Both the position numbers and the translations under genes were made by a program. 64,000 nt of DNA from Pelargonium cotyledonis (Eukaryota; Streptophyta; Magnoliopsida; Geraniales; Geraniaceae), in the NCBI GenBank assembly GCA_036897625.1, contig JAYMTA010000003.1, positions 1-64,000 on the forward strand, read 5' to 3'. This document shows, one piece after another, positions 1 through 14,800 of this stretch (position 1 is the stretch's first letter; every line of letters begins with the position of its first letter). The notes beneath the pieces are model-generated. The model did not search any database, was not told where the DNA came from, and saw only the letters and a list, made by a program, of their open reading frames with translations.

Positions 1-3000
1 ACAGCATAACTTTATTTTACTAAAAAGAACTGGGTGGGTAAAGCATGGATACACAGGCATACATGCCGTAGGTTCAAGTGGGTTAGGGTCTCTTTCTTCT
101 TTGTTGTAATCCAATAAGAATAGGTACAGAATGAATACGGAATAAACAGCTTATAGAAGAGTTCTCATGACTAACAAGTGATGCGTAGGGAACCTCTATA
201 GGGTTATAATCCGATGTGAAATACTTTATACAATGCGAAGTACTTTCTTTGTCCAGAGCTATTTTATTTGTTATGTTGGTTTTTCCCTATCACGAAGTTT
301 AAAGAACTTTTTATTAGTAGAGGCTTCTTTAAAGGATTTATACTCTAAATTATTGTAAAATAGCTAAGGGACTTCTTGAGAGTAGAGGTTTCAGTATGCT
401 TATATCTTATAGAATCCTGCCTAATTACTTAACTTTATTATGTCAATTCTAATTTTTATAAACGATGTATATAGAAATCCTTTGTAAAACACAATAAGTG
501 GGGTTAATGTTAATTATAGTTATTTATAATAAATTCATATTTCAACTTCCTATTCAAGACTTTAATCTAGAACCATATTAAATAAAAGGAAGGAATCTCA
601 ATACAGACACACGGATTCACTTAGCTCTTGAGGTAGCCGGGACTCTTAGTATGTCTATGTTGATACAAAAATGTAGAAATAAACTCTCTTAACCATTAGT
701 AAAACTAAGCTTTCCGTTTACTTACTAGTATACTGACTATTGGCAGCTTACCTCCTGCTTTACATAAGCCAAGGGAGAGGTGAAAGCGGAACAAAGGTTG
801 AGCACACTTTACTTTAATGGCAGGTTAGGAAAAACTCCTAAATTTTGAAACCCTTGAGAAAAGTAATTACATGCGAAGCGTAACGCCTGACGGTATACGG
901 GAGATGGGCAAGAACTAATAAGCTAGGCTTATCATAGGATAGGATGGACACAGGACTCGTATTTTTGAATAGACAGGATAACACATATACCCAACATATT
1001 CTTATGACTTACTTGTTTCTTATGAGCTTTCATACTCTTCATAGCTTTAATCTAAGGAGCTAGACTCTGTTGTATCTGTTAGTTTACTCTTCTTAAGGAA
1101 GATACTACCTGTCTTATGGGCTCCATTTCTTCGTAACCTTAGATATAATGTATCAAAATGTCTGTTTATTAACAAGTAAATTTGTTAAGGGCAACTAAGA
1201 GGACTCTGTATCATGCAGTTCAACGAGAAAAACCTCCTTCAAAGCTCAAGTCAAGAAGCGTTTCTAGGATAACACTTACTTATCAGTTTGCGATTATCTG
1301 GCATCATGCTAAATAAGCAGCTCCCGCCTCTCACTAAAGTTTATAAATAGAAAAAAGGTATACTTTTTTGTTTGACCCCTATTTCATTTTAATAAGTTTA
1401 TTACAGAGGAATTCTTTATCTAGAAAGGAGTAAAATTCACAGAGTTGGCACTAACTTGAGTGGGACAAAAGCAAACAGGACTACTTGCTAGTCAAACAAA
1501 GGCCGGTACCCGGAATCTGGGTTGATAAGAGAATCTCAATTACTAGTAACATAAAGAGCTTCTTTTACCAATGTAAATTCAGGGAAACGAGTCCCTTTTT
1601 TTTATAGGTAGTATATTAAAACTAACTGAAGCCTTTTAATTTCTACTAGACAAAGTCAAGGAATAAATCTACAAATAAGAGCCCCTTACTTCCTCTTTAG
1701 GATGCCGAAAAAATGAAAAGGAGCTTCTTGGCTTTTAGCAAAAACCGTTTACCCTTAATAGAAAGAGGGGGGCTATCTCCTACCGCATCCCGGGAACTAT
1801 AGGCATACTAAAATTAAGTCGACTCCCTTTTTATTTGTTTGAGGATATATAGCATGCAATTTGAAAGACATGCAAGAAGTTTAGTTAAGTAAAGGTAATT
1901 CTAGTATTTTACCCACCAGAAGTAAAGAGCAGTTTATCGCTACTGTAATTAATAAACAAGGTAAAACCATACTGCTTATACTCAGTTCAACAAAATATAT
2001 TAGGTTCTTTTGTGAAAAGTCTAAAAAATCAGGTCTTCCCAAACTAAAAAAGATAGATTTCTTCACCTTACTTTGCAAAAACAAGGTGGCGCTGGAATAT
2101 AGACGTTGAGAGGGAATAAAATCCTAAAGGAAAGACTGCCTTAGGCAAGTGGAAAGAGAGTCTTTCAAGTTATCTAAAACATAAATATTATTAGACAAAA
2201 CTGGCTATTCTCTATAAAAAGAAAATACATAACAATTTTTATAATTTTAAATGCATTTACTTCTGTATTTTTAATTAACCTCACTTAAAAGAGATTCGTA
2301 CTAGGTCTATCTATAAACTAAAATCTAAGGGAGTCCCATCCCACTAGACACTTCAAGAATTCTATATTTGATCGGACTGTTTAGTTACACTAGTGTTTAG
2401 AGGTTGAAAAGATTAAGGACACTGACACAAATCAGTATAGGGGCTAAGTACTTTAATAAATAACTAGGAATCGTAACCCCCCAAATCCCACTGAAGATAA
2501 AAGAAGAAACCAGATATAAAGAGGATCACATCTATGGAAGATAAGGATCATACGACTTGAACCCTTGACCTAAGTATCTCAAGTCCCGTGTTCTACCAAA
2601 TGAGCCAGCCTTCCTAATGAGACCCTAAAAACCCTAGATCGTATTAATATAAAACTCGATGCCTTTACTTGAAATTAAAGTAAGCGTATTGTTATTATTC
2701 GAGCAAGGGTCAATCTAACAAAAGGAAGAAAACTTCTAGCTCACGGATTCTTACTTACTAGACTTTTAATGATAACTTCTACGCATTCCCTGTGCGTAGA
2801 TCTTATTATAATCTTGGGCTCTCCCACTTAGATTATATCCTGTATTTCGCTTTGTTCAAGGGCTGCATTACCTTTTATAAATTTATCGTAGTAAAATTGC
2901 ATTAATAAACAAGATACTTAGATAATCAATATTGTTGCTTCTATTATTACGAGGATTTAGATTTTATACAAAGTTTTAGTGTAGATCCAATAGCTTTATT

Positions 3001-4486
3001 TTGATACCTTAATACTTACCGAAGGAAGCAGTTTTCTTTCGAAAAAGTCAAATCATAATGTTTTTGTGTTTTGTTAAGGGAGTGCCCAGTATTAGAGGCT
3101 GCCGAAACAAGGAATAAAATAACAGATTAATTTACCAAATATGTCGAAATAGGCAGGACCTCCGAACTACCAAACTCTTTAAGGTTGTATTTTTGTTTTA
3201 ACTAAGGCTAAAGCTAGGAATCTGCTACCCTCTATTTCTAAAACTTCTCTAGAATCAAAGGCTAAGATATATTCTTTTTCGCTGCTATGTCTTATACTAT
3301 TCTGTTAGTTTTTCTTACTAAGGAGAACTCAACTCTAGACTCTCGGGGAATGGGAATAAAGTAAATAGGAAAAGCCCTCCAGGGAGTCTTTAATCAGAAT
3401 AATAAATATAAAAAATAGTAGAACTGTGGAAAACCTTTTTGATATTTAATATCACAGACTTGGGTTGGCCTTTTTCTTTGGTATTAGGTATTGGTTTTAA
3501 ATCCTTACTACTTCAAGCACCTAACAATCGAAATCTTACAGACTTAGTAATTTCTTCACTTGGCTCTTGCAAATTAAAAAGCTTTTTAATTACTATCATA
3601 AAGCTTATAACTTCGTTTCTTTAAAAACAATAACCATTAAGTTGTATTTCTCTCTTTTTCCTAATAGTTAGGTACACCTGCTTGTGCTACCTCTTACAGA
3701 GGAGCTTCAAAAGAATTAGATAAAGTCGCTTTTAGCTTCGAAGCTTTTTAAAGAAACCTGCCCTTGTTCTTGTTAATGAGAGTAATTAGTTCATAGTGCA
3801 TTACAATTTTTGGTTAAACAATTTCTTTGTAATATCGTAGATTGGGGGAATTTTTATAGTTTGATACATTTAAGTATATAGGGATTCCCGTATTTTTTAC
3901 CTACAAAAAGCACTCTCTATCTTTATTTACCTTGGCGAGATAGTAAAATATGAGATTTAAAGTAAGAGTATGTACGGTCATAGGGAAAAATCATGATAAA
4001 GCTTTCCATCTTAATAATTTCACAAAAGAATGTAAAGTCCATGCCTATAAATATCCACGAGTAACTAAAGAAGTTCTCTTATCCAAAAAGTAGAAGTCTA
4101 TAAGCTATCCGTATAATATAAAATAAAGTAATCCTAATGCATAATAACTACAAATAAGAATTCGAAATTATAGGCAGCTTCCAAAGAGGGTCTATTTCAG
4201 AGTTGAGGAGAGCTACTCATTTAAATTATAAGACCTCATCAACACCTTCGTTTTCAATATTTATAAGTCTTATAGAGCTACTAGCGGGATTCTCTACTGC
4301 TTGCCTGCCCGATTCCATCAAGAAAAGGGTTTCTTTATAAATATATTAAGTAGATAACCCATATCATATCTTTAACGTCTTCCTTAGAAATATAGGAATC
4401 CAAGTTTTACTATAAATAACTCTCTTTTCGGAAACTTACGCGGTATTAAAGAATCTATACCTAATTTATGTGACGGATCGAGGACT
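1..4486. other. AT-rich non-coding DNA
   Basis: Apart from the tRNA-like remnant at 2545-2614 I see no gene. Open frames are 67 codons or shorter. Near 50-95 the words GGTAAAGCATGG and CCGTAGGTTCAAG look tRNA-like but do not fold. Confidence 0.7.
2545..2614 (-). pseudogene. Degenerate tRNA-like remnant, nearest to trnK
   Basis: On the minus strand GGCTCATTTGGTAGAACA resembles a D arm and TTAGGTCAAGGGTTCAAGTC resembles the variable region and T arm of trnK. The anticodon region GGGACTTGAGATACTT does not form a 5-bp stem, and the acceptor ends do not match. Decayed; the identity is tentative. Confidence 0.35.
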
Positions 4487-4560
4487 AGGTAGCGCCACAC
4501 TTGAACCAATGACTTTATATGAACGAAAACACCGTTCTAACCACTGGAGTTAAGTTGACT
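4487..4560 (-). pseudogene. trnM-CAU-like remnant (plastid type)
   Basis: The minus strand keeps CTTAACTCCAGTGGTTAGA and AAAGTCATTGGTTCAAG, the D and T regions of plastid-type elongator trnM-CAU (CTTAACTCAGTGGTTAGAG ... GAGTCATTGGTTCAAAT), at the right spacing. The middle (GGTGTTTTCGTTCATATAAA) no longer forms an anticodon stem, and the acceptor ends do not pair. A tRNA pseudogene. Confidence 0.5.
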
Positions 4561-7500
4561 AAAGGAATCGTAATTAAACGGATGACAAGAAGAAACGCAA
4601 TGTCTTAAAGCGCTTGCTATAATTTATAGATATTCGACTTTTTGAATACATAGTTAAAATATTGTATTGAAGAAACCCTTTTTATAAAAATTAGTTAGTT
4701 AGGCCCATAGAATAAAAACTTTCTAATTAGAGGATCTGTTCCCTATATACATATATAACTCATTTGGAGAAATATCCTACATTCGTACTTATTTTACGTT
4801 ATTACTATTTGAAGGTTAAGGTATAGCCCACCTGTACATACTCAAAGACTTCTATAGTGTTTATAATGGAGCAGGTCTTTATATGAAGAAGCCCCTTTGA
4901 ACCGCGACATTTTAGCAGCGCTGCTCTGTACTTACATACCAAGAAGCCCGTATACCCCTTTTTGTTATACCATGTAAAAGAGAGCTTCTATAATAAAAAG
5001 CTACTATTCGTAGATACTTGATATTATAACGCATAACTATACATATACATCATAAGATCGGGGTTAAGACCTAAGACTTTTAGAGGCAAAAATCATTAAA
5101 TAATACACATCCCAAGTAATAAATTAAAAAAAAACCGCTTTCTATTCTATTAAACGTTTAAAAAGGGACCCTGTTATCAATTCCACAGGAAGGTAGCATT
5201 AAAGTCTAATTGTATGGATCTGAGTAGAGTACTTCGCAGTCAGTCTAACTAATTTTTTATAAGCGATAAAGTATCCTTCAAAAAAGGATATTCCTGAGTC
5301 TAAAAAGAATTTGGGAATAATGGAAACTTGTAATATGAAGCAAGTCCTTTTTCACTTTCGAACGACTGCCCCATAATAAAAATATGATTCGAGTAACCAT
5401 AAGAAATCTTTCTTTCAATTTAAACAGTAGGCCGACGCTTTGTTCTCTTGAGCAATAAATCGCGACCAGAAGCAAGTGGAGTTACTCCAAATAAGGGATT
5501 CCAGAGCTTTAAAAGATACTCTATAAAAAGCGGATACAAGAAGGATTCACGTTTAGATATACGAATTTCTACACTGGAGAGTCCAAATACAAAGTATAGT
5601 AGTGAAAGCAATACCAATAATATATGATACAAATCCGTGTACTCAAAGGGGTTCTAATCCCAAGATTCGTTACCTACGAGTAATGGAAGAGGTTTTTTCT
5701 GAGATTAGGTTCTGTATAAACTTTACCTCATAGTATTGCTTGGATCCTCCTTTTTTGACAAGGTTCGGCTGTCGGGTTTGTTTAGTTTTCTTTTTCTGTG
5801 TTCCTAAAAAGGCATCCTAATACTTAAAAGTGTCTGTCAAGGCGTTTCCTTATTTGTGAATTGTATCAATATTTATATAGTCCGCTACTCCGTAACAGCG
5901 CAAAGTAATCTAGTAATAGAATATCAACTGAGCAATCAAAAGTCCCGCTTAGCTTATTTGCTTCATAAATAAAGTATCGGAAATAGGTTGCATTAGATTA
6001 GTTGTTATTTGCAGCTACAAAAAAGTATACTTATAGTATTGGCGATAACACAAATTATTGGGTTAACCCTATTAGTTTAGAGAAGAATACAAAAGAGAAG
6101 TCGACGAAACTCTCTTTATTTGCAATCCACCCGTCAGGGGAATCGAAGTAAATTGAAAAGATTCGGCATTAGAGTAAATATAATTTATGTTTTTTGAAAT
6201 ATAAAGAAAAATTATCTGTAAAGTAGGAAGTCCCTATCCTAAATATTTACAAATAAACTTTTGTTTCCTAGTCTGTATAAAGTCAGAGCTCGAACTAAAG
6301 CCAGCCAGTATCCGTAAAAAGGCTAAAATGTATACGATGGCAGGGGGTAAGCATAGAAATAAACAAGCGGCTTCTAATAAGTTTATATTTACTGAATATC
6401 TCGATAAATAATTTAGTTATTCTTTGTTAAAGTTTTATATATGTCTTTCAATATTCCGAACAAGTCCTGATTCCTCTGACTCTACACCGAATTCTTTTGT
6501 TTTCTGCATTCTCATAAATTATTTAATACCCCGGGGAATAAAAAGGATTGGTCTTAACTACTAAAAAGGGGGATTCTTTTCCTCTATTTTTAAAGAAGAC
6601 AGTGAAGCGATAAGTAGAGAATTCCGTGCGAGAGGTCAAGTATTATGTGCCTATATCTCAACTAATAAGATTCAAAATGACTCAGGCTAAAAAAAGGAGT
6701 ACTTTGCTTTATCATAGGGAAGCTCCGTTATTTTAGTTATGCATTTTTAGTAGCTAAGTTTTCCCTATCCAACAGGGGTTAGTAGTGATTATTATCTTAG
6801 TTTTTATAAGGGTTCGTTATTTCTTAGACCTCAGATTCAGATATTTCTTGCAAGTAGGGGCCTTTCGCTATCGATATTCTAAATTGCTTGAATTCATAAA
6901 GTACTCTTTTCTCAAAACAATCGATAAAGCAGCCCTCTACAAATGCCTATTTACTACTGCTCAAAAGGAATGGAAGAGAGCAAACAGCCAGGCTTTTTTC
7001 TTCAAGTGTGACCGTTATTTAGTTTTCTGGCTTACCGAGATATTACCCGGATAAGATATATAATACTTAAACTCTATTCTGGGCAGTCACATAAAAGGGG
7101 GTTATATTGCATTGTAGCTGACAATGGCAGGAATAGATAATACCATCCCCAAATAAACACGTATTTTGCTTTGCTACCTTTTCTTGTACAAAGAGACTCA
7201 TTTGAATTTTTTGCTTGACTTTAACACGCGCTATCGGAGTCTTACTTCTGTGTCCTTAGTGACCTTACAAACTCATTAGCGTACGGTAAGATTTCTTTTT
7301 AAATTAAATAAAGATCCTTATAGAATAAGCCCCTCCCCATACATATAATGTAGGTTTCCCTATGTATATGTTTCTCAATTGAAGGAACGCACAATGAATA
7401 CAAGAGAGCCTCCTATTTTTATAGTCTAAACTTTTTCTATATAGGATTTAGGCCAGGAAAGAGTTAATAGATTATCTTGTAAAGCTGTAAAGTAAGAAAG

Positions 7501-8760
7501 TTAGAGTAGCTGGTTTTTATTGTATCAAGTTCAAATTGGAGTTCTGTTTTTTCTTTTGGTCCTTATAGTGTAGGGTGTACTAAACTAGTACTCTAATGGC
7601 ATTAACCTCGGATGCACTCAGGCGGTAAAAGAGATTTCTGTCTATATGATTAAAGCACTAACCCTCTTTGAGTGATAAGAGCATAGAACATGAGGAATAT
7701 TCCTTCAAACTATAAAATACAACTAATAGAAGAAACTATAGGAATTCTTTTCTTACTCTCTATCTTATACTATTTTAGCTACAACAAACAGGGAATACAC
7801 TATCTCAAGCTCGTACCGTCTCTTTCTCCTGGCTCTATCTCTGGCTCTGGGCTATGGTTCTTCCTTCTGCAAACAGCAACTGGTTAAGCTTAAGCTCCTG
7901 CTTCTGCTTTTTAGGATTCCACTGAGTAAACGGAAAGGGAGTTTATTATTAGGAAGGACTGGCTTGTTTCCTAATGTTTCCAATTCCTAAAGGTAAGGGT
8001 TTTCCAAGTTTTCTAGTTTAGAGTTATTTTTAAGGCAGTGCTTTTACAAACTATTGCATTCTAGGATATTTCAGTGAGGTCTTATTATTTAGTAGGGGTC
8101 TAGTCTAAACCGGGGTATTTACTTGCTGGAATTGGAGCTAATACTAAAGCAGGTACCAGTTTGTAAGTTTAGGAGTAATTCCAGGTTTTGTGCAAGGTAC
8201 AGATTCTATTTGTTTAGCAAGCCTTAGTTAGGAGATTATCCGGTCCTATGTGTATAGCAGGCTCAAGAGAAGATTGTAGGGACAGGACTGTTGCTGAGGA
8301 TTGAGTTCCTGTTTAGTTAGGAGTTTATGATAGTCGATTATATGCCTTGGTTTTCTTTGTTTTTGGTGTACCTATAATAGAAAAGGACCCTTTTAAATAA
8401 ACTTGTTGTATGCAATCCTTTTAGGCTAGCTTTAACTACGAGTCGCTGCGAACAAAGAGACCCTAGTTATAGTAAAGAGTAGCATTTCAAATCTCATGTA
8501 TATAAGGAAGCCCCCCTTTAATTTCAGAATAATCCGTATTCCTTTTAAAAGTAAAAAAAAACCTTATGAAACAGGAAGCTTCTGGTTACTAAGAAACAAT
8601 TCAGAACAAAGTTCAATATGGAAAATTGAAAGCAGGAACTCCGCTTTTACAGTAAAGTTGTCGTTAGCCTCTGAGCTTTCCCTTGATAAATAAAAAAGAT
8701 TGGGTTCCTTCAAAATACCAGAAACTATGATGCTGTCTAAACCGTTAGCACTCTTTCCTT
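4561..8760. other. AT-rich non-coding DNA
   Basis: No gene is recognised; frames up to 89 codons fit chance. Around 7820-7905 there is a simple CTCCTGGCTCTATCTCTGGC-like pyrimidine stretch. Confidence 0.7.
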
Positions 8761-8833
8761 AGCGGGGGCAGGACTTGAACCTACGGCCATTCAGGTATAT
8801 AGCTCCGTGCTCTACCGACTGAGCTATACACTC
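8761..8833 (-). pseudogene. Degenerate tRNA-like sequence (trnK-like D arm, trnfM-like 3' half)
   Basis: On the minus strand GTATAGCTCAGTCGGTAGAG is a clean D arm of trnK type. GTAGGTTCAAGTCCTGC is a clean T arm, and the 3' end CCCCCGCT resembles trnfM. The stretch CTATATACCTGAA corresponds to the fM anticodon region CTCATGACCTGAAG. The anticodon stem (CGGAG against CCTGA) and the acceptor (GAGTGTA against CCCCCGC) do not pair, so no working cloverleaf forms. It is either a decayed gene or a recombinant of two tRNA genes. Confidence 0.55.
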
Positions 8834-11800
8834 TGAAAAAGCTTTCGTCCATTATAATGAAAAAGAGAAAGGATTCCCTTCTGCTAAACCGGGTTTTGCA
8901 AGTTCAATTAGGTATCAGAGAAGATAGACTTTCTTGATTTATGTTGATTCTACCATAAGTAATATAAGATACTCTAAAATAAAAGGAGATTTGGATAAAT
9001 GACATTACAGAGAATACTTCCAACAGCAATGACTACTATTCTAGTTTGAGCTTAATTACCCGGGTTTTTAATGATTGCCTACTTATGGGCTTTACGTTCG
9101 CTACTCGCTATAAATAGAGCACCTCTTGAATTCAGACAAAGATTGTAGCTTTTCTTAGGCAATTTTGTTATATAAAGGGAGTCCATATTATATGTACTTT
9201 TGAAAAATTGCTTCATAAAAGTCCTCTTATTGATAAAATGTTTTGCTTTCTCATTAGTATTTTACATTTGTAATATATTCATTCGAGGGTATAACCTTCT
9301 AAAAAACTCAATGTATATTAAGGAATCCTGTATTTTTTTATATTTCTGTAACTGGAAACTTGACCATGAAAATATTCAACACTCTTTTACTTTAAGTCTT
9401 TTTTTGACTAAACTGGAGTACGATTTAGAGGATTTCCGTAGTAGAAGGCCCGCTCTCTTCTATACTACAATTTCATTCTATCTTAGCAGCTGTAGGAATA
9501 GGATCTATACTAAAAAAAGTAGTGAAGCTGTCTCCCTTTTAGATAGAAGGGCCTACCTTTATATTCACTAAAAAAAAGGCTGTATCAGTAGTAAACTAGA
9601 TTTGGGTATAAAATTACACCGAACTTCTTCCTTTCGAAAACTATCAGATACCCTTTCCGCGGAGCTATCAAAGAATAAGTGAATAACACAGAGCAAGAGA
9701 AAGAAATATGACGTTATGTAGGGAAAGAACTGAACTGATTCCTGGAGGGAAAATCCCCTATTATACCTACGGCTATATAAGGAATACTTATATCATTAAG
9801 AGAAAGTACTTTTTTAGTTTGAATACTTTATTCAATAATCTATGGTAGGATTTTACCCTCTCACTTGAATATTTTAGGAACTCTGTTCAAACTGTTTATA
9901 AAAGGGAGCTTTTGTCTATAATTTCAATTGTCTTTGGTAGAACTCGGGGCTTAACTAAGGTTTTTTCGTGAGTTTATCCTATCTTAGGATATCTATTCCT
10001 TTTCTTTATTTGTTCTTGCAGCAGGGGCACCCTAAAAGATTTGGCTTGTTGTCTGTCTAGTAACTTACTTACTTAAGTATAAGTCTTTTAGGGAGTAATG
10101 AATAGTCTTATTTGTTCTAGGTTAGCTCTTATTTCTATTTCAAGTGGGTTTTATCTTTAGTTATGTAATATCCCCTTTCTAAAACCAGTAATCTACTTTA
10201 CGGCGATACTTTAGTTAAAAATTCTAGCTATAATAACTAATCCTAAATAAAAATATATATATAGTTCAGATACTAGTAGGTGTTTTATAGAGTTTAGAAC
10301 CCCTTCTTTTTTACTCAAAAGCGCAAAGCAGCATAACATTACATTTTTTAAATTAAAAGGTGGAATATCTGTTTCTAGTTTCTAGTCGTTAATGTAGAAA
10401 CTTGAGTACTTAGAAGTCTTATGGATACGTTTATCGGATATTCTCCTATATTTTAGCATTACTATTACTATACCTACCGATTCATTAAGGTCCCACTAAA
10501 GTAGACAACAAATACCTAAACCTCTCACTTACTAGGGAGTTCCCTTTTACGGGGTTTTTCAATGCATTTCTATTTTGAAGGATTGGTCAACAATTCCTTT
10601 TGTCTTAAAATAGGTTCCATCAGTAAATAGACATGCTTTCAGTAATTAATACATATTTTTGTAGGGTTCTTTCATTTTACCACGACTCGCTTTTCAAGGC
10701 TCACCGGAGGCGCATCTAGAATTTATAATATCTCTTTTTGAAAAGGTAAAGGTTAGTCAAGTCGAGTTGTTCTCAATGGATTGCTTTTATCTACTGTAAC
10801 ATATCGTGCTGTAGAAACCGGGTAAAGTGCTAAAATTTAATATAGTCGATACCTGATAACTGGCGTTTTTATACAATTGAACTTACATCCCTGGCTCTAA
10901 TTGAATTCTCTTAGATTTAAGTTTAGTTAATTATAGTTTATGTGTGAAAACCCTTGTTACACTTTGCTCTCTTCTATACTGCTGAGATGTAGGGAAGTTC
11001 TAGAATTCTAAAAGCAGACACATTAATATACAATGAATGTAAGCCCTTCTTTCAGTCCATATGATATTAATACAAGTATAAAAAAAGAGTAAACCTTTCC
11101 ATTTGATTACTTCGTGACAAGGTTGATAAATTTTAGAAAACTCAGCGCTTCGAGGGCCACTACTTAAGTAGAAAAAAGTCTTCGATCGGGAATATAGAGT
11201 ATTCACTATATAATCTATATAATATGTACAAACAGAAAAATATTGTCTATTTATTAACTCAAACTAGTGTACGGAATACTTTATTCCTAATAGTGATTAA
11301 GAAGAAAGATATAAAGATATAGAGAACTGAGTTAGTTAGTGAATGAGAAAGTACTCTGATTTCGAATTGTATAAAATAAAAGTCATAGCCCCTGTTCTAT
11401 TACTAAAACTTTCCTGTGGCGCAATCCATACTAGAATTTAAAAAGTCTATTTTCCTACTTATATATAAATATCAATTTGTAAACGAACAAACAAGGAAAT
11501 CCCCCTCTCTACCTATAGTTGGGATTCTTAAGATAGAGTTTCCTGCTAAGCTTTTTAATTACTTCTCAGAAATCTAGAATAAATCCTTTTACTTTGTTGC
11601 ATTATGGGTCAGGTGGAGAAATTATAGCACTAAAATGACATATAACTGATACTGGGAGGAAAGAGGCGCTTAAATACTAGGGTTTGTAAAAATCAAAATA
11701 TACAGCATAAAATTTAAAGAAGAAGAACCTTTTGCTATCCTTCTGTGTTAAAGATTTTTAATACCTTGCGAATCTATCTAAATCTTAGATTATTTGGTAT

Positions 11801-14800
11801 ACAAGACTGAATTAGAGTAAACTTTATTTGGATACATTATCATTCTATAATAGTAATAGGGGCACTTACACCAATCCACGATAACTCCTCGAGAAAAACC
11901 CTCCTCCGATGCCTTATTATTCTAATCAGGAGTATTTTAGGGCAAGCCCCCCTCCTTTGTAACTCAATAAGGGCTGACTTTCCGGGTTCTTATTTAGAAA
12001 ACGATATCGCTCTTAAGCTTCGAACGGGTTCCCTTTATAAAGAAATTGACTTCTATGTATTTATTTCAGTGTCCTCTAAAAAAATACTGGTAAAAAGACT
12101 TCTTTGACATTTCTTTTAAGCACACTATTCTGTTTATGTCCCTTAAAAAACCACAGGAGTTCCGTTAAGTCTCATGAAGTACAACTTAGTGAAAGAGAAA
12201 CCCCGTCTTACGAACTACGAGCTACTTTTTTTCGAAATTGTATTGTAATTCTAATAAAAAAGAGAGCCCCTTACTAGGGACTACTTTCATTGCGTGCTCT
12301 CTTAACTTCCCAACTTCGGGATAACTTAATGTATTGTAGAGCAGGAACCTAAAAGCTTCTAGATTACCTGCCTCCTAACTAATTATTTGTGTACTTTCCT
12401 CAAATTATTTTCTTCCTATTTTGGAGCTTCTAACTTAGTTTATTTACTACTCTACTCCAGCTTCGGAAAACTTGTAATTATGATTCGATCAACGAGAATA
12501 CTCCCGCAAAAGTTTCTGACAGAAGACTGAATAATTTCTACTTCATATTTATACCCCGTAAACTGAAATCCGAGAGCAGGGTGCACTTCAAATTTGCAAA
12601 CAAGGGTATTCCTGAAAGAAAATCGAGTCAAGTGGAATAAGTTATAGACGGGAAAAGTAGGCTACAATACACTATAAATTGCCGAAGTAACAGGAAAAAT
12701 GATGGACGATCCTTTTATATTTACTTGTTTTTAGTGATAAGGAATATTAGGTATTTACCGAGTTTCAGAAGCGCTACACTACTTTGAATTAATCAAGACA
12801 CAGTCTTTTATGCTTTAGATTTGAAGGAGAGACCCCGGCTTTCTGAATTAATTATAGTAAGCTTAAAAGCAGCCCCTAGTACTAATAAAGGTACTAAAAA
12901 CTCTTTTTGAATACTAAAACTTTTAGTAAATGTATTTAGGAAGAACACTCCGGGTGTCGAAATCCTAAAATAATTATGACAGGAATGTGGGAATACTGAA
13001 GGATATCCGCATACTTTCTTATAGCGCTAAAATTTTTAGGGCTTAATAAATCTTACTGGTGATGTTCACACAGAGTAGTTTCCTAGGAACTTTATATGAT
13101 ATATCTATACTGACTGATTTTTCATTTAAGGATTGCTCACAGGTACCCCTAACGTAATAAACCCCGGGAATACTCTGTCAAACGAGATCCGCGGGATTCT
13201 ATTTAGAGTTTTTGAAACCCGATTAGGAATAAAGTAATACTTATGCCTACTTCCACGCCCCTGTTTTCAGTCTAGTTGAAGAGCAAAGCCCAGAAATCTA
13301 AGATATTGGTAAACTCCGGGTTATTAGGAGCTGCCAAAAATCCTAGGAATAGCTTTTATAATTAATTCATAAAACAGGTTCTAGTTTAAATATTTTAGGA
13401 ATTCCCGCAATTCTAGACCCTGTGCCTTGGAAGTAACCTTATAAAAACATAAAACCTAGAGAGCTCCTCGACGGGAGTACTATGCTTAGCTTTGTAAATA
13501 CCCCTTTAGCCTAAACTAACTTATAAGGTAAAAAAAGTAGCTTTTATAGGCCCATGACCTGGCTTAACTCATCAAACCTATTTGTGTATTGAATAAGCTA
13601 TATCTCATTGCAGTGTAAAACTCTAGTTACTTTGATTTGTAAGAATAAAGAAAGGCGGTCCTTTCTGTCCTTTTTAGCAGATATGTCTTAGTGTCAGTAA
13701 AGTACTAAATCTATAGTTTGTTAAAAATTAGATTAGATCCTTTGTACTAACAGGGAAATAATTTACTTTTTGCTCAGAGAAACTGTTCCGACTTGACTAA
13801 TGTAAGTTGTAGGAATAATGTAATAGAGTATAAGCAAAGCTCTTCGATATCCGAAGAAGTAGGAATAGAGAAAACTTGGCGCAAGTCCCCTGGTTCAGAG
13901 AAATAGAAGGAAATCTGTTTTAGAATAGGATTTATATATAAATTACAGCTACCTGCTCAGATTAAAACTTCTAAAATGTAATATACATACTTTAAGATAG
14001 CCTGCTTAAATTAAATAAAGTTAGCTTATATTGCTTCATTAATAAAGAGTACCACAAAGAAAATTGGGATAACTAAAAGGTTTTGTTACAGGTTCCTTAA
14101 GTATTTTACTATTCCTTTTAGAGATCCCTCACATCACACTTGAATATATATCTAGAAATTTAAATCACTAGGAGTGGCCGGCACCTTTTCTACTTGAAGC
14201 TTAAAATTATGCCCTATAAGAATAAGAAGGAATCTTCAATCTAGGCGCCAACAATGTCCTAATAAAAAGACTATGTATTTCAAAGCATTATAAATCACTA
14301 ATGAATGAGCGAAAAATAACATTTAGTGCAACTTCCGTAAATTTATAGAAAGAAGAACCTATCTCAATATCGGATATTTTGTGGGGTGTGCTTTATGTTG
14401 TTCTCTATTTATATATTATGGGTGTATCCTAGAAAGGTCTTTTATAAAACTAACGAATACCGGACTGGAACACCCGCTTGAGATCAAGAGCCTCCTAAGT
14501 TTATAACATCTAATCTAGCCTGCGTACTTAATTCTTTCATAGCTATTTCGTCTCTAGTAAAGCTTTTGTGCTAGTTCCACTGAAAAGTCGAATTTCTATC
14601 TATACAAACGATTCCACCTATTCGCAAATATTTTGACTACCGACCCTATAAGTAAAGGATCCCCGTTTTTTGATTTGAATCGAATTACTAAACCTTATTC
14701 TCTCCTTTTTAGGACTAAAAAGATACTAGGAAAACCGGGCACTGACTCAAAAAAGTAATAAATATATTAAAGGATTCCTAGATAATGATTCAATTTAAAA

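Noticed and set aside
40-95. tRNA-like words near the window start, with GGTTCAAG
   Set aside because: No anticodon or acceptor stem can be built; only the T-loop word fits.
9200-9571. 123-codon open frame with a hydrophobic start
   Set aside because: No known motif, and a frame of this length is expected about once by chance in 64 kb at this A+T content.
14732-14743. AAACCGGGCACT, identical to the recalled 5' end of plant mitochondrial 5S rRNA
   Set aside because: The match stops after 12 bases and nothing downstream resembles 5S rRNA.
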